Source: Pseudomonas putida (lineage in GTDB: Bacteria; Pseudomonadota; Gammaproteobacteria; Pseudomonadales; Pseudomonadaceae). From it: 64,000 bases of DNA. Shown one piece after another: positions 1 through 10,900 of the stretch (position 1 is its first letter; every line of letters begins with the position of its first letter). Location: NCBI RefSeq assembly GCF_028682395.1, contig NZ_JANHLC010000006.1, forward strand, positions 124,001 through 188,000, in the 5' to 3' direction. Below the pieces are notes generated by a model. That model searched no databases and had not been told where the DNA came from. It worked only from the letters and a program-made list of their open reading frames with translations. The position numbers were made by a program, and so were the translations under genes.

Positions 1-713
<713 letters not shown>

Positions 714-716
714 ATC

Positions 717-1661
717 ATGACCCACCCCCTGCCCGCCGAACCCGGCATCCGAGTGACCCTGGCCGAGCTGATCGAGATGCGCCATCGCGTGCGCGAAGTG
801 CAACTGTTCTCGACGCCCAGCCAGCGCAGCCCGTTGATCGGCCTGCATCACTCGAAACTGCGCGGGCGCGGTGTGGATTTCGACCAGGTGCGCGTCTATC
901 AGCCCGGTGACGATGTGCGCACCATCGACTGGCGCGTCACCGCCCGCACCCAGGAGCCGCACACCAAGCTGTTTCATGAAGAGCGCGAGCGACCGATCTT
1001 TATTCTGGTGGAGCAGAGCCGACCGCTGTTTTTCGGCTCCGGCCTGATGTTCAAGTCAGTGCTCGCGGCCCAGGCGGCAAGCCTGATCGGCTGGGCTGCC
1101 CTAGGACACAACGACCGGGTCGGCGGCCTGGTCTTCGGCGATAACGAACACTATGAAATCAAGCCCCGGCGCAGCAAGCAGAGCCTGCTGCAGCTGCTCA
1201 ATCGCCTGGTGCGGGTCAACCAGTCGCTGCACACCGAAATCCAGCCCGACCCCAACGCCCTCGGCCTGGCCCTGATTCGCGCCCGCGAAGTGCTGCGCCC
1301 GGGCAGCCTGGTGATCCTGATCTGCGACGAGCGGGCCTTGAGCGAGGCGGCCGAACAGCAACTGAGCCTGCTGTCGCGCCATTGCGACCTGCTGATGCTG
1401 CCGCTGTCCGATCCGCTGGATCATGCCCTCCCCGCTGCCGGGCTGCTGCGTTTTGCCGAGCGCGGCGCGCAGTTGGAGCTCGACACCCTGAACGTCGAGT
1501 TGCGCCAGGCCTATCGTGCCCAGGCCGAAACCCGAATCGCCCGCTGGGAGCTGCTCGCGCAGAAACTGCGCGTGCTGCTGATGCCCCTCAGCACCCAGAG
1601 CCCGATGGTCGAGCAGTTGCGCGAGTACCTCAACCCACAACGCCCGGGTAAATCCTCGTGA
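717..1661 (+). CDS. DUF58 domain protein of the moxR-bat operon
   Basis: A 314-residue protein with the DUF58 signature near residues 45-75 (RGVDFDQVRVYQPGDDVRTI, then DWRVTART), followed by a VWA-like fold (FILVEQSRPL in place of a full MIDAS). DUF58 proteins are encoded with MoxR ATPases and are thought to be part of the same complex, but no biochemical activity is established. The ATG follows the MoxR stop by 3 bases, and the 3' end overlaps the next gene by 4 bases, so translation is probably coupled. It has no signal peptide. Confidence 0.93.
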   Translation: MTHPLPAEPGIRVTLAELIEMRHRVREVQLFSTPSQRSPLIGLHHSKLRGRGVDFDQVRVYQPGDDVRTIDWRVTARTQEPHTKLFHEERERPIFILVEQSRPLFFGSGLMFKSVLAAQAASLIGWAALGHNDRVGGLVFGDNEHYEIKPRRSKQSLLQLLNRLVRVNQSLHTEIQPDPNALGLALIRAREVLRPGSLVILICDERALSEAAEQQLSLLSRHCDLLMLPLSDPLDHALPAAGLLRFAERGAQLELDTLNVELRQAYRAQAETRIARWELLAQKLRVLLMPLSTQSPMVEQLREYLNPQRPGKSS

Positions 1662-2152
1662 GCAGCCTCGACCAGTTACAGCCACTGATCGCGCCACCGG
1701 CCATCGGTTTCTGGCCACCGGCCCCGGGCTGGTGGCTGTTGATCGTACTGGTGCCTGCCCTCGGCTGGGGCCTGTGGTGGCTGCGCCGGTTCCTGCCGGT
1801 GCGCCGTGCCGTCAGCCGTGCCGAACAACCCCTGGACCCGGTACGCCTGGCCGCCCTGGCTGAACTGGCGCAACTGACCAAGCCCTACGACGGTGCTCCC
1901 GCCGGCGCCTGGCTACAACAGCTCAACGCCCTGCTCAAGCGCCTGTGCCGCAACCACTATCCTTACAGCCAGAGCCACACCCTCAATGGTCGCAAGTGGC
2001 TGGCCTTTCTCGACAATCGCTGCCCGGCCGCGGGGCTGACCCGCTGGATGGTATTGGTCGAGGGGGCCTACAAGCCAGAGTGCACACTGGATGACAAGGC
2101 CATCGCCGGACTGAACCAGGCCGTCGAAATCTGGATCCGCAAACATGTTTGA
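1658..2152 (+). CDS. DUF4381 domain membrane protein
   Basis: A 164-residue protein starting at GTG in the 4-base overlap with DUF58. One clear transmembrane segment lies at about residues 22-42 (GWWLLIVLVPALGWGLWWL), followed by a basic stretch (RRFLPVRRAVSR) and a soluble C-terminal domain. Length, topology and position between DUF58 and the first VWA gene match DUF4381 proteins of moxR-bat operons. It probably anchors the complex in the inner membrane. The last codons overlap the next gene by 8 bases. Confidence 0.88.
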   Translation: MSSLDQLQPLIAPPAIGFWPPAPGWWLLIVLVPALGWGLWWLRRFLPVRRAVSRAEQPLDPVRLAALAELAQLTKPYDGAPAGAWLQQLNALLKRLCRNHYPYSQSHTLNGRKWLAFLDNRCPAAGLTRWMVLVEGAYKPECTLDDKAIAGLNQAVEIWIRKHV

Positions 2153-3221
2153 ATTCGCCTGGCCGTGGATTTTCGCCCTGCTGCCGCTGCCCTGGCTACT
2201 GCGGGTAATGCTGCCGGCGGCCGACAGTGGCGAGGCGGCGCTCAAGGTCAGCTTTCTCGGCGAGCTGGAAGGCCTCGCCCGACGCCGCGCCCGTGCCAAC
2301 CTGCCGGCCTGGCGCCAGCAGAGTCCGTTTGTCCTGCTCTGGCTGCTGTTGCTGATCGCCGCGGCGCGCCCGCAATGGCTCGGCGAACCACTGCCAGTGG
2401 CCGCCAGCGGCCGCGACCTGCTGGTGGCGGTGGATGTGTCCGGCTCCATGGACTTTCCCGATATGCAGTGGCAAGGCGATGACATCAGCCGGCTCAGCCT
2501 GGTCAAGCATCTGCTCGGCGACTTTCTGCAAAACCGCGAGGGTGACCGCGTGGGCCTGATCCTGTTCGGCAGCCAGGCCTATCTACAGGCCCCGCTGACG
2601 TTCGACCGGCATACCGTGCGGGTCTGGCTCGACGAGGCACGCATCGGCATTGCTGGGAAGAACACCGCCATTGGCGACGCCATCGGCCTGGCGCTCAAGC
2701 GCCTGCGCCAGCGACCCGCCCAGAGCCGGGTACTGATCCTGGTCACCGACGGCGCCAACAACGGGGGCGAGATCGACCCGCTGACCGCCGCCCGCCTGGC
2801 CGCCGAGGAAGGCGTGCGCATCTACCCCATCGGCATCGGCGCCGACCCGGAGCAAACCGGCACCCTGGGCTTTCTCGGCCTGAACCCGAGCCTGGACCTC
2901 GATGAACCGGCGCTCAAGCAGATCGCCGAAATCACCCACGGCCGCTACTTTCGCGCACGCAATGGCGAAGAACTCCAGGCAATCCAGGAAACCCTCGACG
3001 AACTGGAGCCGGTGACCCAGCAGCCGACCCGCGCGCGGCCGGCACAGGCTTTGTATAGCTGGCCATTGGCCCTGGCGGTACTGCTGAGCCTGCTGCTGGT
3101 CGCGCGGGAACGCTGGCCGAACCATCCGCTGCAACAGCTGTTCAACCCCGAGCGTTTCAAGCTGCAGCCCAGTGACTGGCGCGAACGACTCAAGCGTCTG
3201 CGCCTGCGGAGGCGTCGATGA
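2145..3221 (+). CDS. VWA domain protein (BatA-like)
   Basis: A 358-residue inner-membrane protein with an N-terminal hydrophobic helix (FAWPWIFALLPLPWLLRVML), a second helix near residue 60, a von Willebrand A domain at about residues 85-290 with an intact MIDAS motif (DVSGSMDFPD), and a C-terminal helix (LYSWPLALAVLLSLLLVA). This is the BatA topology. Bat proteins are linked to envelope stress and aerotolerance, and MoxR is the expected ATPase partner. The gene overlaps its neighbours at both ends (8 and 4 bases). The basic tail (RLKRLRLRRRR) is cytoplasmic by the positive-inside rule. Confidence 0.93.
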   Translation: MFEFAWPWIFALLPLPWLLRVMLPAADSGEAALKVSFLGELEGLARRRARANLPAWRQQSPFVLLWLLLLIAAARPQWLGEPLPVAASGRDLLVAVDVSGSMDFPDMQWQGDDISRLSLVKHLLGDFLQNREGDRVGLILFGSQAYLQAPLTFDRHTVRVWLDEARIGIAGKNTAIGDAIGLALKRLRQRPAQSRVLILVTDGANNGGEIDPLTAARLAAEEGVRIYPIGIGADPEQTGTLGFLGLNPSLDLDEPALKQIAEITHGRYFRARNGEELQAIQETLDELEPVTQQPTRARPAQALYSWPLALAVLLSLLLVARERWPNHPLQQLFNPERFKLQPSDWRERLKRLRLRRRR

Positions 3222-4954
3222 GCGAATTCTGGCCCCATGGCCTGCGGCCCGCCTGGCTGTTGCTCGCGCCCCTGATGGGCTGGCTGCTCTGGCAGGTCTG
3301 GCATCGCCAGAAACGCGCCGGACGCTGGCAGATGATCCTGCCTTCAGCCTTTCATCGCGTCTTGCTCAGCGGCGGCAATGGCAATGACAGCAAACTGCCT
3401 TGGATCGCCCTCGGGCTGGCCTGGCTGCTCGCCCTGCTGGCGCTGCTCGGACCGAGCTGGCAGCGGGTCGAGCAGCTCAGCCAGAAACCCGCCGACCCTC
3501 TGGTCGTGCTGCTTGAACTCACGCCGCAGATGCTCGCCACCGACACCCAGCCCAACCGCCTCGAACAGGCACGGCGCAAACTCTTCGATCTGCTGCAGGC
3601 GCGCAGCGATGCCCAGACCGCGATTGTCGTCTATGCCGGCAGCGCCCATACCCTGGTGCCGCTGTCCGACGACCTGGCGACCAGCCGCAACCTGCTTGAA
3701 GCGCTCAAGCCGTCTATCATGCCTCAGGCCGGGCAGCGTGCCGACCTGGCCGTGGACAAGGGCCTGGCGCTGCTCAAACAGGGTGCCCTAGGCCAGGGTC
3801 GACTGCTCCTGATTGCCTCCTCGCTGAGCGAGCAGGAACGCACCGGCATCGAACAGGCACTCAAGGGGCAGTCGACGCCACTGCTGATCCTCGGTGTCGG
3901 CAGCCGCGACGGCGCGCCGGTGGTCCAAGAAGATGGCAGCCTGCTCAAGGACGATCAGGGCGCCATCCTGCTACCGCGCCTGGACAGCCCCAGCTTCAAG
4001 GCCTTTGCCAGCGACGTCGGCGGACGTTATCGCCAGGCCCGCCTGGATGACAATGACCTGCGCGGCCTGGGCCTGCTGGGTGGCCCACGGCAGATGCGCG
4101 CCACCGGCCAGATCCAGCAGTTGGACAGCTGGGCCGACCAGGGCTATTGGCTATTGCTACCCCTGCTGCTGTTGGCCGCCTGCGCCGGACGCCGGGGCTG
4201 GTTGTTCTGCCTGCCATTCCTGTTGCTACTGCCGCCCCAGACCAGCCAGGCCTTCGAATTCCGCGACCTGTGGCTACGCCCCGATCAACAGGGCCAGGCG
4301 CTGCTGCGCCAGCAACGTCCCGGTGACGCCGCCAAACGCTTCGAAGACCCGCAATGGCAGGGCCTGGCCCTCTACGAGGCCGGCGACTACAGTGCAGCGG
4401 CCCGGCGCTTCGCCGAAGGCAGCACGGCCAGCGCGCACTACAATCGCGGTAATGCCCTGGCGCGCAGCGGCGAGCTGGAAGCGGCACTGGATGCCTATGA
4501 ACAGGCCCTCGAACTGCAACCGGACCTGCAACCGGCCCTGCACAACAAGGCCCTGGTGGAGGAATTGCTGGAGCAGCGCAACGCCACAGCCGAGGACGAG
4601 ACGGACAACGACCGCGATGCCGAGGAAGGCGACACTTCGACACCCGCGCCGCCGACCGAGACGCCAGCCGCCGGCGGCAATCAGGACCCCAACGGCAGCC
4701 CGCAGCCCCAACCGGGTGACAGCGGCGAGCCGGCGGAAAAAACGCCCGAGCCCGGCGGCAATGACGTGCCCGGCAGCGAACTCGGCGATGAAAGCACCAC
4801 GCGGCCGCCCTCACAGTTGGGCGCCGATGCCCTCGACGGCGAGCACCGCCAAGCACTGGAACAATGGCTGCAACAGATCCCGGACGATCCCGCCGAACTG
4901 CTGCGCCGCAAATTCTGGTACGAACAGCAGCTGCATCAGGAAAAGACTCGATGA
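3218..4954 (+). CDS. VWA-TPR protein (BatB/BatC-like fusion)
   Basis: A 578-residue protein that combines two Bat proteins. The N-terminal half has two membrane helices and a VWA domain at about residues 90-290, whose MIDAS is degenerate (VVLLELTPQM replaces DxSxS). Further membrane helices follow near residues 310-345. The C-terminal half has TPR repeats (HYNRGNALARSGELEAALDA) and a long acidic, Pro/Gly-rich linker (about residues 460-530) before a short helical end. It overlaps BatD by 4 bases. The fusion is usual in Pseudomonas; the loss of MIDAS residues suggests a scaffolding rather than metal-dependent role, which is inference. Confidence 0.9.
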   Translation: MSEFWPHGLRPAWLLLAPLMGWLLWQVWHRQKRAGRWQMILPSAFHRVLLSGGNGNDSKLPWIALGLAWLLALLALLGPSWQRVEQLSQKPADPLVVLLELTPQMLATDTQPNRLEQARRKLFDLLQARSDAQTAIVVYAGSAHTLVPLSDDLATSRNLLEALKPSIMPQAGQRADLAVDKGLALLKQGALGQGRLLLIASSLSEQERTGIEQALKGQSTPLLILGVGSRDGAPVVQEDGSLLKDDQGAILLPRLDSPSFKAFASDVGGRYRQARLDDNDLRGLGLLGGPRQMRATGQIQQLDSWADQGYWLLLPLLLLAACAGRRGWLFCLPFLLLLPPQTSQAFEFRDLWLRPDQQGQALLRQQRPGDAAKRFEDPQWQGLALYEAGDYSAAARRFAEGSTASAHYNRGNALARSGELEAALDAYEQALELQPDLQPALHNKALVEELLEQRNATAEDETDNDRDAEEGDTSTPAPPTETPAAGGNQDPNGSPQPQPGDSGEPAEKTPEPGGNDVPGSELGDESTTRPPSQLGADALDGEHRQALEQWLQQIPDDPAELLRRKFWYEQQLHQEKTR

Positions 4955-6585
4955 ATCGCCTTAGCGCCCTCTTGCTCGTCGCCTTTTTCTGGGCCGTACA
5001 CGCCCAGGCGACAGGCCTGCTCGCCAGTGTCGACCGGGCACGACTGACCGTCGGCGAGTCGGTGGAACTGACCCTGGAATCCAACGACGTCACCCTGTTT
5101 GGCAAGCCTGACCTGGCACCGCTGGACGCCCTGTTCGAGGTACGCGGTACGCGCCAGGTCAACCAACTGACCACTCTGGACGGCGACAGAAGAGCCACCA
5201 CCCGCTGGATCGTCACGCTGGTCCCCCGCCACAGTGGCACCGTGGTGATCCCGCCGCTCAAGGTTGGGGAGTTCACGACTGCGCCCATCCCCCTGCAAGT
5301 GCTCGAGAACAGCAGCCAGAAAGACAGTGGCAAGCTGGCGCCGGTATTTATCGATGCCAGCCTCGACCAGGACAGTGTCTATGTGCAAGCCCAGGCCATC
5401 CTGACCCTGCGTATCTACCACTCGGTCTCCCTGTATGACGACAGCAACCTCGCGCCCCTGCAGATCCCCGATGCGCGCATCGAGCAACTGGGGGAGTCGC
5501 GCACCTATGAAAAGCTGATCAACGGCCTGCGCCATGGCGTGATCGAGCTGCGCTACGCCATCTATCCCCAGCACAGTGGCCCGTTGATCATCCCGGCACT
5601 GGTCTTCAGCGCGACCCAGGTCGATGCCCAGCCAGGCACTGCGGCCCAGGGCCAGAGACCGGGCAAGCTGCTGCGCGTCAGCTCGGCACAAGTCCCTCTC
5701 ACCGTCAAACCGCGACCCGCCGACTACCCGGCCGATACGCCCTGGCTGCCGGCACGCAGCCTGAGCCTGAGCGAAAGCTGGAACCCGGAACCCGACCACA
5801 GCCAGGTTGGCGATTCGCTGACCCGCACCCTCACCCTCAAGGCCGAAGGCCTGTCCAGTGCCCAGTTACCGGCGTTGCCGGCGACCGAGGTCAGTGGCCT
5901 GCGGCGCTACCCGGACCAGCCTCAACTGGACAATCAGACCAGCGAGCGCGGCCTGATCGGCAGCCGTGAAGAGCGCGAGGCGCTGGTGCCCGGGCACAGC
6001 GGCGATTTCGAGCTACCGGCGGTCGAAGTGGTCTGGTGGAACACCCACGAGGATCATCTGGAACGCAGCAGCCTGCCGGCACGCACGCTGCGGGTGGCCA
6101 GTAACCCGAGCCTGGTGGTCGACACCCCGAGCAACGTCGGCATCAGCGACCCGCAGCCACGCAGCGAAGACCTCTGGCGCTGGCAGCTCAGCACCCTGGT
6201 CCTGGCCTGCACCACCCTGCTTGGCTTCGGCCTGTGGTGGCGTGCGCGCTGGCAGCCGGCAATCCACCGCGCAGCGCAGACCGGGCCAAGCCCGCGCACC
6301 CTGCTCGACGACCTCAAGCGCAGTTGCCTGGCCAATGACCCCCAGGCCACCCGCCAGGCCCTCGACGCCTGGGCTCGTCAGCAACCGGAAACCCTGGCGG
6401 ATATGGCCGCGCGCTTCGTGCCGTTGTCCGATGCCCTCGACGGCCTCAACGGCGCCCTCTACAGCGAGACCGGCCAGCATTGGCAAGGTGAGGAACTGTG
6501 GCGGGCCATCCGCTTGATCCCGGCCGCAGAAGGTGTCCAGGCGCCAGCCGGCGACACCAGCCTGCCGCCGCTCTACCCCAAGTAG
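4951..6585 (+). CDS. BatD-family protein
   Basis: A 544-residue protein. The chosen ATG overlaps the upstream stop as ATGA and gives a clean signal peptide (MNRLSALLLVAFFWAVHAQA); an in-frame opening further upstream would destroy it. The periplasmic part is a series of beta-sandwich (oxygen-tolerance/BatD) repeats, followed by one transmembrane helix at about residues 412-430 and a cytoplasmic tail. It is the last gene of the moxR-bat operon. BatD is thought to sit at the inner membrane facing the periplasm together with the VWA proteins. Confidence 0.9.
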   Translation: MNRLSALLLVAFFWAVHAQATGLLASVDRARLTVGESVELTLESNDVTLFGKPDLAPLDALFEVRGTRQVNQLTTLDGDRRATTRWIVTLVPRHSGTVVIPPLKVGEFTTAPIPLQVLENSSQKDSGKLAPVFIDASLDQDSVYVQAQAILTLRIYHSVSLYDDSNLAPLQIPDARIEQLGESRTYEKLINGLRHGVIELRYAIYPQHSGPLIIPALVFSATQVDAQPGTAAQGQRPGKLLRVSSAQVPLTVKPRPADYPADTPWLPARSLSLSESWNPEPDHSQVGDSLTRTLTLKAEGLSSAQLPALPATEVSGLRRYPDQPQLDNQTSERGLIGSREEREALVPGHSGDFELPAVEVVWWNTHEDHLERSSLPARTLRVASNPSLVVDTPSNVGISDPQPRSEDLWRWQLSTLVLACTTLLGFGLWWRARWQPAIHRAAQTGPSPRTLLDDLKRSCLANDPQATRQALDAWARQQPETLADMAARFVPLSDALDGLNGALYSETGQHWQGEELWRAIRLIPAAEGVQAPAGDTSLPPLYPK

Positions 6586-6588
6586 CCC

Positions 6589-6606
6589 GGGGCCGCGACA
6601 GGCCCC
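6589..6606 (+). terminator. Hairpin after the moxR-bat operon
   Basis: A 6-bp GC stem (GGGGCC, loop GCGACA, GGCCCC) begins 3 bases after the BatD stop. It has no run of T, so it is a weak or assisted terminator at best. Confidence 0.45.
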
Positions 6607-6681
6607 TTGATGCCCCGGTGCGCGTTTGCCAGTAGACTGGGCGATTATTGTTTGCCGCCCCTCGCTCTCGCGGAGTCTGCC

Positions 6682-7920
6682 TTGCGTCTGTTTCATACCT
6701 CCGACTGGCACCTGGGCCAGAACCTCCATGGCCAGGAACGTGACTACGAACACCTGTGCTTTCTCGACTGGCTGCTTGCCCAACTGGCCAGCCAGCGACC
6801 CGATGCCTTGCTGATCGCCGGCGACATCTTCGACACCGCCAACCCACCACTCAAAGCCCAGGAACGGCTCTACGACTTTATCGTCAGCGCCCACGAACAG
6901 CAGCCCCAGCTCAGCATCGTCATGATTGCTGGCAACCACGATTCCGGCTCACGCATCGAGTTGCCGGCGCCCTTGATGCGCCGCCTCCGTACCCACGCCA
7001 TCGGCCGGATCCTCTGGCTCGACGACGGCGAGCTGGACGCCGAGCGCCTGCTGATTCCCCTGCCCGACGCCGATGGCAACATTGCCGCCTGGTGCCTGGC
7101 CCTGCCGTTTCTGCGCCCGGCCGAAGTCACTGGCGCGCAATTGGGTGACGACTATCTGCGCGGGATCGGTCAAGTCCACGAGCGGCTGATTGCCGCCGCC
7201 AACGCCCGCCGTCAGCCAGGCCAGGCACTGGTCGCCATCAGCCACGCCCATATGGCCGGAGGCTCGATTTCCGAGGACTCCGAGCGCAGCCTGATCATCG
7301 GCAATGCCGAGGCCCTGCCCGCCAGCTTGTTCGACCCCAGCGTCAGCTACGTCGCCCTCGGCCATCTGCACAAGCCGCAGCAGGTCAATGGCGAAAGCCG
7401 TATTCGTTACAGCGGCTCGCCGATTCCGCTGTCGTTTTCCGAAATCAGCTACCCCCATCAGATTCTCGATATCCAGCTCGAAGGCGAGACCCTGCTCAGC
7501 GTCGAGCCCCGCCTGATCCCTCGGGCAGTCAACCTGCAGCGCCTGGGGCCGGCACCACTGAACGAAATCCTCGCCCAACTGGCCGACCTGCCGGATATCG
7601 ACCTGCTCGCCGAAACCCGCCGCCAACCCTGGCTGGAGGTGCGCGCGCGCCTTGACGAACCGCAACCGGACCTGCGTCAGCAAATCGAAACCGCGCTGCA
7701 GGGCAAGGCCGTGCGCCTGGTACGGATCGCCGCCGAGTATGCCGGGCGCAACACGGATGGCAGCGAGCGCGAGGAACAGTTGATTGAACTTGACCAGCTC
7801 AGCCCCCAGGAGTTGTTCAAGCGCGCCTGGCAGGACCAGTACGCCAGCGAGGTCGACCAGGCAACCCTGGAAGATTTCGCCGTGCTGTTGCAGGACGTCC
7901 AGCAGGAGGAACAGGCATGA
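6682..7920 (+). CDS. sbcD: Exonuclease subunit SbcD
   Basis: A 412-residue Mre11-type nuclease subunit of the SbcCD complex, which cleaves DNA hairpins and ends during replication repair. The metal-binding motifs are intact: DWHLGQN, AGDIFDT, GNHDS, SHAH and GHLHKPQ. The start is TTG at 6682, supported by CGGAG a few bases upstream and by the protein beginning MRLFHTSDWHLG as in the family; an earlier ATG at 6607 would add 25 unconserved residues and lacks a ribosome site. The stop overlaps the sbcC start by 4 bases. Confidence 0.96.
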   Translation: MRLFHTSDWHLGQNLHGQERDYEHLCFLDWLLAQLASQRPDALLIAGDIFDTANPPLKAQERLYDFIVSAHEQQPQLSIVMIAGNHDSGSRIELPAPLMRRLRTHAIGRILWLDDGELDAERLLIPLPDADGNIAAWCLALPFLRPAEVTGAQLGDDYLRGIGQVHERLIAAANARRQPGQALVAISHAHMAGGSISEDSERSLIIGNAEALPASLFDPSVSYVALGHLHKPQQVNGESRIRYSGSPIPLSFSEISYPHQILDIQLEGETLLSVEPRLIPRAVNLQRLGPAPLNEILAQLADLPDIDLLAETRRQPWLEVRARLDEPQPDLRQQIETALQGKAVRLVRIAAEYAGRNTDGSEREEQLIELDQLSPQELFKRAWQDQYASEVDQATLEDFAVLLQDVQQEEQA

Positions 7921-10900
7921 AAATCCTGGCGATTCGCCTGAAGAACCTTGCCTCGCTGGCCGGGCCTTTCGAACTCGACTTCACCGCCGAACCGCTGGCC
8001 AGCGCCGGCCTGTTCGCGATTACCGGGCCCACCGGCGCCGGCAAAAGCACCCTGCTCGACGCCCTGTGCCTCGCGTTGTTCGGTGCCGTACCGCGGCTCA
8101 ATAATATCGGTCGGGAAACCAAGGTCCCGGAAGTCGACGGCGAAATCAGCACCAGCGACCCACGCACCCTGCTGCGCCGAGGCACCGGCAGCGGCTTTGC
8201 CGAAGTCGACTTTGTCGGCATCGATGGCCACCGCTACCGCGCCCGCTGGGACACCAATCGCGCCCGCGAGAAGCCCAATGGCAAATTACAGGGCAGTCGC
8301 CAGAGCCTCTATGACCTGGACCAGCAGCAACTGCTGAGCAACCAGAGCCGCAGCGAATACAAGCAACTGATCGAAGCCAAGCTGGGCCTGAACTTCGAGC
8401 AGTTCACCCGCGCCGTGATGCTGGCCCAGAGCGAGTTCAGCGCCTTCCTCAAGGCCGACGACAAGGACCGCAGCGAGCTGCTGGAAAAACTCACCAATAC
8501 CGCGATCTATAGCCAATTGGGTCGTCGTGCGTTCACCCGGAGCAAAGAAGCCGAGGACGTCTGCAAGCAACTGGCACTCAAGGCCGAAGGCAGCGCCGCA
8601 CTGGAACCCGAAGCCCGCGCCGCCCTCGACCTGAGCCTCGAACAGGCTCAGGCCCAGCTGAAGTTGCACCAGGGCCAACTGCGTCAGCTCGAACAGCAAC
8701 AGCAATGGCTCAACGAGCTGCAACGCTTGCAGGACCTGCAGTCCAGCGCCGCTGAACAGTTGCTCCAGGCCCAGCAGCAACGCGCCGACCAACAGGCCCA
8801 ACGCCTGCAACTGAGTCGCCTGGAACAACTGACGCCCCAGCGCCATCTCTTTGTCCGGCACACCGAGTTGCAGACCCAACTGAGCCCCCTGGCGGCACAA
8901 ATGGGCGAGCAGCGCCAGCAACTCGAATCCGCGCGCACGCGCGCCGACCAGCTTGAACAACAGCTGCAAACCGCCCAGGCCCAGCGCGCCGCCGCCCAGC
9001 AGCGCCGCAGCGAAGCCGCCCCTGGCTTGCGCCAGGCCATGGAAACCGAACACGGCCTGGCCCTGCTGCGCGACCAGACGCAGCAGGCCAACAGCCTGCG
9101 ACAAGAAGCCGAACAGGCCCTGCAACTGGGGCGCGAAGCGCTCCAGGGGTTGCGCGCCCGCCAAGAGCAAAGCAGCACACGCCTGGCCGGCATCGCTGAA
9201 CAGCTGGCCGAAAGTGTCGAGTGGGCGTCACTGGCCGAAGCCTGGCCCCTTCACCGCGAACGCTTGCAGCAGGTGCTCAAGATTGCCAGCCGGCTGCACA
9301 CCGGCCAGGGCGAACTCCCCGCCTTGCAGCAACGCGCCGCCAGCGCCGAACAGGCACTGGGCGAACAGCGCGCCAGCCTGGAAATCCTCTACCGTGAAGC
9401 CGGGGCCGAACCCGAGGCCGTCGGCGAACAGGTGCAAACCCTCGCCAGCCTGCTGCAGGACAGTCATCGCCAGCAGCACAGCCTGCAGGAGCTGCAACGC
9501 CTCTGGCAGGCCCAGCACAGCCTCGACCAACGGCTCGCGGAACTGCAACAGCGCCTGCACGAGGCTCAGCAGCAGCGCGAGCAGCTCAATCGCGAAGGCC
9601 TTGAGGCCAAGGAGCAGCTCAAGGTCGCCGAGCAGACCCTGACCATTACCCGCGAAGTGCTCGAACGCCAGCGCCTGGCCCGCAGCGCCAGCGTCGAAGA
9701 ATTGCGCGCCCAGTTGCAGGACGACCAGCCGTGTCCGGTCTGTGGCAGCCAGGAACACCCCTACCATCAACCCGAGGCCCTGTTGCAGAGCCTCGGGCGC
9801 CATGATGAAAGTGAAGAGGCCCAGGCCCGCGCGCAGGTCGAAGCACTCAAGGAAACCCTTGCCCAGTTGCGTGAAAAAGCCGGTGGCCTGATTGCCCGGC
9901 AAAAAGAGCAGCTGGGCCAGCAGGACACCCTCAACCAGGAACGGCAAACCCTGGCGCCCAGCCTGGAAGCCCATCCGCTGTACCCGCAACTGGCCGATCA
10001 GGCCGTCGACCAGCGCGCGGCCTGGCTCACGCTGCGCCTTGGCCAGCTACAACAACGCATCGCCCAGGACGAGCAACGCCAGGGGGCGCTGCTGGCCCTG
10101 CAAAAGGACGCCGCACGCCTACAACAACAACTGCGCGCCAGTGAACAGGCCAGCCAGACGGCCAGCCAGCAATGGGTCGAACAGACCCGCCAACTGACGG
10201 CCGACCGCCAGCGCCTGGACGAAGAGCTCGACGGTTTCAGCAGCCTGCTCTGCGCCGCCACCCTCCAGCGCCTGCGTGATGAGCCGACGACCACCTTTAT
10301 GCAGTTGGATCGCCAGGTCAGCCAGCACCTGGCGTATCTGGAACAGCAGCGCGATGAACAGCAAGAGCAAAGCGAGCGGCAGAAAACCCTCGATCTGCAA
10401 CAGGTCGAGCAGCTCAATCGCGAGCACTTGCTGGGTGAACGGCAACAACGTTGCGCCCTGCTTGAAAGCCAGGCCCGTGAGGCTCAGCAGCAACTTGAAC
10501 ACTTGCTGGCCGGGCAACCCAGCGCCGCACAGTGGCAATTGCAACTGGAGCAAGCGCTCGACCAGGCGCGCCAGACCGAAACCGATAGCGCCCAAGCCTT
10601 GCAGGCGGTGCGTGACCAGTTGATCCAGCTCGACAGCGACCTCAAGGCCCGCCAGGAGCGACTTGCCAGCCTGGAGCAAGAGTACCGGGACCTGAGCAAC
10701 ACCCTGGATGAGTGGCGCCGCCAGCATCCGGACCTCGACGAAGCCAGCCTGGGACAGCTACTGAGCTTCGACGACGGCGCCATCAGCGCCCTGCGCCAGC
10801 ACCTGCAACTGGGGGAAACCGCCATTGAACAGGCCCAAGTACGGGTCCAGGAACGTGAGCAAACCCTGCACCAGCATCTGGCCCAACGCAACGGCCAACA

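Noticed and set aside
3996..5333. Long minus-strand open frame across the VWA/TPR and BatD genes
   Set aside because: Arg/Pro/Gly-rich antisense translation typical of high-GC DNA, with no ribosome site or family resemblance.
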